Below are positions 59,544 through 64,000 of a DNA stretch of 64,000 bases, piece by piece. Numbering within the stretch: the stretch's first letter is position 1; the number at the start of each line of letters is the position of its first letter. This stretch comes from Anabaena lutea FACHB-196 (GTDB taxonomy: Bacteria; Cyanobacteriota; Cyanobacteriia; Cyanobacteriales; Nostocaceae), in assembly GCF_014698305.1 (NCBI RefSeq), contig NZ_JACJST010000001.1, forward strand, positions 62,001 to 126,000. Direction: 5' to 3'. The notes beneath the pieces are model-generated. The model was not told the DNA's origin. It did no database searches and saw only the letters and a list, made by a program, of their open reading frames with translations. The position numbers were made by a program, and so were the translations under genes.

Positions 59544-60617
59544 ATGAGTCGTCGTTTATTAGTAACTGGGGGTGCGGGGTTTATTGGTGCGAATTTTGTA
59601 CATCACTGGTGTCGGCTTTATCCAAATGACCGTGTAGTGGTTTTGGATGCTTTAACCTATGCTGGAAATCTCTCCAATTTGAAGTTAGTTCAGGAACAAG
59701 AGAATTTTCGCTTTGTCCTGGGAAATATTTGCGATGCTTCTCTTGTTGATAAAATCCTAGTAGAAGAAAATATTGATACCATCGCTCATTTTGCTGCTGA
59801 ATCTCATGTAGACCGTTCCATTCTTTCTCCTGGGGCTTTTATACAAACTAATGTAGTTGGAACTTTCACTCTTTTAGAATCATTCCGTCAATACTGGGAA
59901 ACAAAAGCACAACCAGATAAGGATCTTTTTCTCCATATTTCTACTGATGAAGTCTATGGTAGTTTATCCCCCAATGACCCGGCTTTCTCAGAAACTACAG
60001 CTTATGCTCCTAATAGTCCTTATTCAGCTTCAAAGGCTGGAAGTGATCACTTAGTTCGTGCTTATTACCATACTTATAAATTACCTACAATTATCACCAA
60101 TTGCTCTAATAATTATGGGGCTTTTCAATTTCCAGAAAAGCTGATTCCCTTAATGTGCATCAATATTTTAATGGGTAAGCCATTACCAGTTTATGGAGAT
60201 GGTAAAAATGTGCGAGATTGGCTTTATGTTAATGATCATTGTCATGCTTTAGATGTGGTAATTCATCAAGGAAAACCGGGGGAAAATTACAATATTGGTG
60301 GTAATAATGAAGTTGAAAATATCAGTCTTGTAAAAACTTTATGCCAAATTATGGACGAGTTAGCACCTGATTTACCAGTGCGTCCATCTGAAAAATTGAT
60401 TACTTTTGTCAAAGATAGACCCGGACATGACCGACGATATGCAATTAACGCCAATAAGTTGAAAACTGAGCTTGATTGGAGTCCTTCTATGACAATTACT
60501 GAGGGTTTACGCCTCACAGTGCAATGGTATCTCGAAAATCATGATTGGTGGAAACCGCTGCTGTCTGAGGAATATCAAGCCTATTATCGGCAAATTACAG
60601 CAGCAGTGTATGAGTAA
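59544..60617 (+). CDS. rfbB: dTDP-glucose 4,6-dehydratase
   Basis: A 357-residue short-chain dehydrogenase that makes dTDP-4-keto-6-deoxyglucose in the rhamnose pathway. NAD motif GGAGFIGANF at about 8-17, HISTDEVYG, and the catalytic YSASKAGSDH Tyr-x3-Lys are present. rfbA, rfbC and rfbD are not in the window, so the cluster is incomplete here. Upstream are short AAATCCAAAATC repeats. Confidence 0.96.
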   Translation: MSRRLLVTGGAGFIGANFVHHWCRLYPNDRVVVLDALTYAGNLSNLKLVQEQENFRFVLGNICDASLVDKILVEENIDTIAHFAAESHVDRSILSPGAFIQTNVVGTFTLLESFRQYWETKAQPDKDLFLHISTDEVYGSLSPNDPAFSETTAYAPNSPYSASKAGSDHLVRAYYHTYKLPTIITNCSNNYGAFQFPEKLIPLMCINILMGKPLPVYGDGKNVRDWLYVNDHCHALDVVIHQGKPGENYNIGGNNEVENISLVKTLCQIMDELAPDLPVRPSEKLITFVKDRPGHDRRYAINANKLKTELDWSPSMTITEGLRLTVQWYLENHDWWKPLLSEEYQAYYRQITAAVYE

Positions 60618-61058
60618 TCAATTAATCAATCAGATCCCCGACTTCTTTGAGAAATCGAGGATATCAGGGCTAAAAACTCAAATGTCATGGAATCTTGATA
60701 TAACTACCCCGTCTAAAACTCCTTATGTCATGATTTGATGACATAGTGATCCCCGAATGGCTAATAAATACGTCAAACAGACCAAAAACCGTCTTCACAC
60801 CCCTTGCTCACTAGGCATGATTACTGGTTAATATTTATTTAACGAAAGCAAACCGCTGATCCCGAAGAAATGCTAATGATGGCAAGACGAGGAATCGAAA
60901 GTTTGCGAATCTCAATTTAAAAACCAACTAAAACACTTATAAACTGGGCAAAACCAGAAGTCAGGAATAAGAAATTCATCTGGGATAGGTGACATTTTAA
61001 CAACCATTCTATAACCCGGGGAAATCATTTACCTTTAAAACTACTGGAGGCCAAATTA
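60618..61058. other. Intergenic region
   Basis: No convincing gene. A short palindrome TGTCATGATTTGATGACA lies at about 60727-60744. CTGGAGG lies 9 bases before the next start. A 65-residue frame at its left end overlaps rfbB and looks spurious. Confidence 0.4.
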
Positions 61059-62309
61059 ATGGCAAAAGAACGCCCCCCGCTAGAGGAGATGACATTACGG
61101 CAACTTCGCAAAGTTGCAAGTGAATGCGGTGTTTCTCGCTATAGCCGAATGCGTAAATCTCAATTGCTGGCATCGATTCAAGAAATCCAGCGCAACAAAG
61201 TTTCGCTTAGTCCATCTCGTTCACTGGAGGCACAGGAAACCGTGGAAGCAGCAAAGTTTGAATTAGGTCAGGAAGATCGTACTGGTGGCTCTCTAGCTGA
61301 TGTGGATGAGGCACTTGCCGATTTACCAGCAGGTTATGGTGAAAGCCGCATCGTTTTATTACCTCGTGATCCTCAATGGGCTTACACATATTGGGATATT
61401 CCCAATGATCACAAAGAAGAACTTCGTCGTCAAGGCGGACAGACCCTAGCACTGCGGATTTATGATGTTACTGATATTAATATTGAACATCAAAGCCCCC
61501 ACAGTATTCAGGAATATCCTGCTGATGAACTAGCAAGAGAATGGTATTTACCAATTCCGGTAAGCGATCGCGATTATGTCATCGATATCGGTTATCGTAC
61601 CGCAGATGGTCGTTGGTTGGTATTAGCTCGTTCTGCTAGAGTTCACATTCCTCCCGTCTATCCTTCCGACTGGATTGAAGATGTCTTCATCACCGTAGAC
61701 TTTGAAGAAGACTTACGCGGTAAGACTAAGTATGAACTAGTTCCCCCAGCTAAGAAAATTGCCACTACTGCTGCTGGAACTGCAAATGGCAACCCCATTT
61801 ATGACCAAATCTTTGGTTTAGCAGAATCTGCTGAAGCTCAACGGGTAGCTGGTTCTCTCTTCGGTTCCATGCAACAAGTACCCGGTTCTGCACGTCCAGA
61901 ACAAGCTCTTAGTTCCTACGTATTCCCATCTGGTGTGGGTATGTGGGCAGTTCCCACCGTATCCGGTTTAACTATGTCCGGTGTAGGTATGTCTGGTGTT
62001 GGCTTCTCTGCTTCCGCAGTACCTGTACGTCCTCGTCAGTTCTGGTTAATTGCTGACGCTGAATTGATTGTATACGGTGCAACTGAACCAGATGCGAATG
62101 TAACTATTGGTGGTCGTCCAATTAAGCTGAATCCAGATGGTACATTCCGTTTCCAAATGTCCTTCCAAGATGGTTTAATTGATTACCCAATTTTAGCTGT
62201 TGCTGCTGATGGTGAACAAAGCCGTTCAATTCACATGAAGTTTGAGCGTGAAACACCTTCCCGCAATACCAATACCAAAGAAGAAGCTGTTCTGGAATGG
62301 CTTAAATAA
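61059..62309 (+). CDS. DUF4912 protein with Rho-N (SAP-like) domain
   Basis: 416 residues. The N-terminal 45 residues form a Rho termination factor N/SAP-like helix pair (LEEMTLRQLRKVASECGVSR). DUF4912 follows (about 95-230; RIVLLPRDPQWAYTYWDIP, ALRIYDVTD). A glycine/serine/valine-rich linker with a repeated MSGVGMSGVGF-type motif lies at about 295-325. The C-terminal beta domain (about 325-405) contains a second YGATEPDANVTIGGRP unit. The Rho-N-like module suggests nucleic-acid binding; function unknown. Strong GGAGG ribosome site. Confidence 0.85.
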   Translation: MAKERPPLEEMTLRQLRKVASECGVSRYSRMRKSQLLASIQEIQRNKVSLSPSRSLEAQETVEAAKFELGQEDRTGGSLADVDEALADLPAGYGESRIVLLPRDPQWAYTYWDIPNDHKEELRRQGGQTLALRIYDVTDINIEHQSPHSIQEYPADELAREWYLPIPVSDRDYVIDIGYRTADGRWLVLARSARVHIPPVYPSDWIEDVFITVDFEEDLRGKTKYELVPPAKKIATTAAGTANGNPIYDQIFGLAESAEAQRVAGSLFGSMQQVPGSARPEQALSSYVFPSGVGMWAVPTVSGLTMSGVGMSGVGFSASAVPVRPRQFWLIADAELIVYGATEPDANVTIGGRPIKLNPDGTFRFQMSFQDGLIDYPILAVAADGEQSRSIHMKFERETPSRNTNTKEEAVLEWLK

Positions 62310-62311
62310 AG

Positions 62312-62341
62312 TTTGAATTTTGAATTTTGAATTTTGAATTT
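62312..62341. repeat. ATTTTGA heptamer repeat
   Basis: Four tandem ATTTTGA/TTTTGAA copies directly after the DUF4912 stop. Confidence 0.8.
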
Positions 62342-62374
62342 TACATTACGCCATAACTGCAACTTTTAATAATC

Positions 62375-62405
62375 CCCGCTATAGTAATCCTGTAGCGGGT
62401 TTTTC
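62375..62405 (+). terminator. Intrinsic terminator of the DUF4912 gene
   Basis: CCCGCTA/TAGCGGG stem followed by a TTTTTC tail. Confidence 0.85.
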
Positions 62406-62980
62406 ATGGAGAAGGCAGAAGGCAGAAGGTAGGAGGCTTTACACGCTTCATGTTGGCTATGGATTTACCGCTAACTGTCCCTTATTTGTCCCTAAAGTTT
62501 ATGGGATTTTTAGGTCAAGTACGACAGTATTCTTATTGTGGTCAGGGATAAAAAAGTCACCTCGCATCCTTTTATCCCTGCTATAAAGGCTTATAAACAA
62601 AAGTAATCTTCATAAGTTGACCTAGTGTGTACACTGCATTATTCATGGCAACTGAGGACTGTTATATTCTCCCCCTTGGTGCTGGCTAACTACGTAATAT
62701 CAATACTATTGTAGATATTTTAGTGTTTATTAACACTATAGTTAATACCAGATTTTTCTGTTATGTTAACCAGCAATGTTAACTCTCAACCCTTCATATA
62801 AAAGCAATACAACTTAGACTGCCATAAGCTTATTGGATTTTTAGGATAGCTACCATAGTATTTGACTTGTCACTAATAACACAATAAGTTAATCATCGAG
62901 TTGTGCTAAAATATGTCCTAATGGTGCAATCACAATAGGGGCTACCAGTAAGTTTATTAAGTTATGTAAAAGGGTGTCCA
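62406..62980. other. Intergenic region before the recombinase
   Basis: No gene seen. It holds short AAGGCAGAAGG repeats near 62411-62429, then A/T-rich DNA. If the recombinase belongs to an integrated element, an attachment site may lie here, but no tRNA or clear core was recognised. Confidence 0.4.
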
Positions 62981-64000
62981 ATGGTTACAGTGGGTATAGA
63001 GGAAAGAGCAGGGTATTGGAGATTAAGACTGCCCAGGATTGTAGCCAAGGATAGTCCCCGATACATCAGCACAGGCTTAAAAGCAGACCCAGATAACTTT
63101 AAGAAAGTTCAGAGGTTGGCTTGGGATATAGAGGAAGATATTGAGACAGGGAATCTTGACCCGACATTAGAGAGATATAAATCACATTTCAAGCCTAAAG
63201 TTACTGTCGCACCTAAGCAATCCTCGGTTAGCTTAGTCACTCTCTGGGAGAAACATAGTGAGTTCAAGAAACCCCAGGTAGCAGCCACCACATATAAAAA
63301 GGATTATTTAGGTAGGTACTACACCCACATCAAGAGCCTACCTACAGATCGTCTGGGGGATGCGATCACTATCAGAGATTATTTATTGGCTACCTACAGT
63401 GCCAATACTGCACAGAAGGTATTAGTATATATTTCAGCGTGTTGTGATTGGGCTGTCAAGTCAAAGCTGATAAAAGATAACCCATTTCTAGGGATGGCTG
63501 GGGATATTAGGAAGCCTAGAGGACAGAAGGACATTGACCCTTTCAGTACCCAAGAGCGTGATGCAATCATCAATGCCTTTCAAGAACATCCCACGCAATC
63601 CCACTATGTCCCCTTTATCAAGTTTCTATTCCTAACTGGTTGTAGGACTGGGGAAGCGATCGCGCTCAAGTGGCAACACATCAACTCTGACTGTACTCAG
63701 ATTATCTTCTGTGAGTCCTATGACGGACAGTACGGTATCACAAAGACTACCAAAACCGGAGTAAGTAGAAAGTTCCCATGTAACCCCGTGCTTAGGGAAC
63801 TGTTGTTAAGTATTAGACCTGATGACCGCACCCCTGATGCCCTAGTCTTCACGATTCCGGGCGGTTCGCCTATCAATAACTCCCGATTTACTAACCAAAT
63901 CTGGAGAGGTTGTCGATCTGGTAAGAAGATATATCACGGTGTAATCCCCCGGTTAGTAAAAGAAGGTAAAGTAGATCGCTACCGATGCCTATATAACACT
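62981..64000 (+). CDS. Tyrosine recombinase/phage-type integrase (partial, runs off the window)
   Basis: The open frame continues to the last base: 340 codons, no stop. The N-terminal region (about 1-70, GYWRLRLPRIVAKDSPRYIS) looks like an arm-binding domain. A core-binding helical domain follows, then the catalytic domain, with the first catalytic arginine R222 in LTGCRTGEAIALKW. The H-x-x-R and nucleophile Tyr lie beyond the window. AAAGGG lies upstream of the ATG. It probably marks the edge of an integrated element extending to the right. Confidence 0.88.
   Translation, partial: MVTVGIEERAGYWRLRLPRIVAKDSPRYISTGLKADPDNFKKVQRLAWDIEEDIETGNLDPTLERYKSHFKPKVTVAPKQSSVSLVTLWEKHSEFKKPQVAATTYKKDYLGRYYTHIKSLPTDRLGDAITIRDYLLATYSANTAQKVLVYISACCDWAVKSKLIKDNPFLGMAGDIRKPRGQKDIDPFSTQERDAIINAFQEHPTQSHYVPFIKFLFLTGCRTGEAIALKWQHINSDCTQIIFCESYDGQYGITKTTKTGVSRKFPCNPVLRELLLSIRPDDRTPDALVFTIPGGSPINNSRFTNQIWRGCRSGKKIYHGVIPRLVKEGKVDRYRCLYNT

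Noticed and set aside
62406-62980. tRNA gene as integration site for the recombinase
   Set aside because: No cloverleaf or T-loop-like GGTTCRA sequence was found in this gap.

Overview
The window looks like the chromosome of a filamentous, probably heterocyst-forming cyanobacterium (Nostocales, Anabaena/Nostoc-like). The reasons are frequent HIP1 octamers (GCGATCGC), photosystem II genes psbK and psbM, a PAM68-type assembly factor, cyanophycin genes, abundant heptameric short tandem repeats (ATTACGA, CCAATGA and CTGACTC types) and many small palindromic MITE-like elements. No rRNA, tRNA or autonomous transposase was seen.

Layout. (1) 171-18963: a complete type I-D CRISPR-Cas locus. A WYL-domain regulator is divergent from cas3'. 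Downstream on the + strand come a DUF1016 nuclease and a HepT-like protein inserted in the operon, cas10d/csc3, csc2, csc1, cas6, cas4, cas1 and cas2. A leader with a consensus promoter then precedes an array of 64 full repeats plus a decayed terminal one. The array has two blocks that differ in the last repeat base: 36 repeats ending in G next to the leader, then 28 ending in C. One spacer is present in both blocks. Nearly every cas gene junction carries a palindromic repeat. (2) 19069-24203: cobS, tgt-psbK, a 2Fe-2S ferredoxin, psbM and a tandem universal stress protein. (3) 25002-33804: a Tat-exported carbonic-anhydrase-like protein, an M3 peptidase, a dienelactone hydrolase, small cyanobacterial hypotheticals, a GH13 enzyme and a type I-alpha DAHP synthase. 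(4) 33885-45315: CphA2-like cyanophycin synthetase, cyanophycinase, rpsO-PAM68, a second (I-beta) DAHP synthase, a lipoprotein, a pentapeptide-repeat protein, tyrA and a polyphosphate glucokinase-type ROK kinase. (5) 45521-53130: a 2TM protein, a zinc-ribbon/Hanks kinase/WD40 protein, a TPR protein, a 2OG-Fe dioxygenase, SfsA and a DUF2235 hydrolase. (6) 53335-56530: gluconokinase, a HipA-type kinase core followed by a HipS-like/HIRAN fusion protein (candidate toxin-antitoxin pair), and a PfkB sugar kinase. (7) 56883-64000: a PedR-like LuxR regulator, DUF6391 protein, glycosyltransferase, dTDP-glucose 4,6-dehydratase, DUF4912 protein, and a tyrosine recombinase cut off by the window end.

How the parts work together: the type I-D module has all parts for adaptation (Cas4-Cas1-Cas2), crRNA processing (Cas6), target binding (Csc1, Csc2, Cas10d) and degradation (Cas3' helicase plus the HD domain of Cas10d). 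Transcription is probably tuned by the WYL protein. Aromatic amino-acid genes (two DAHP synthases, tyrA) and nitrogen-storage genes (CphA2, CphB) are interleaved in the middle. The most promising less-described items are the split HipA/HIRAN pair, the DUF1016/degenerate-HepT insertion and decayed CRISPR-like repeats inside the cas operon, and the two-block array.
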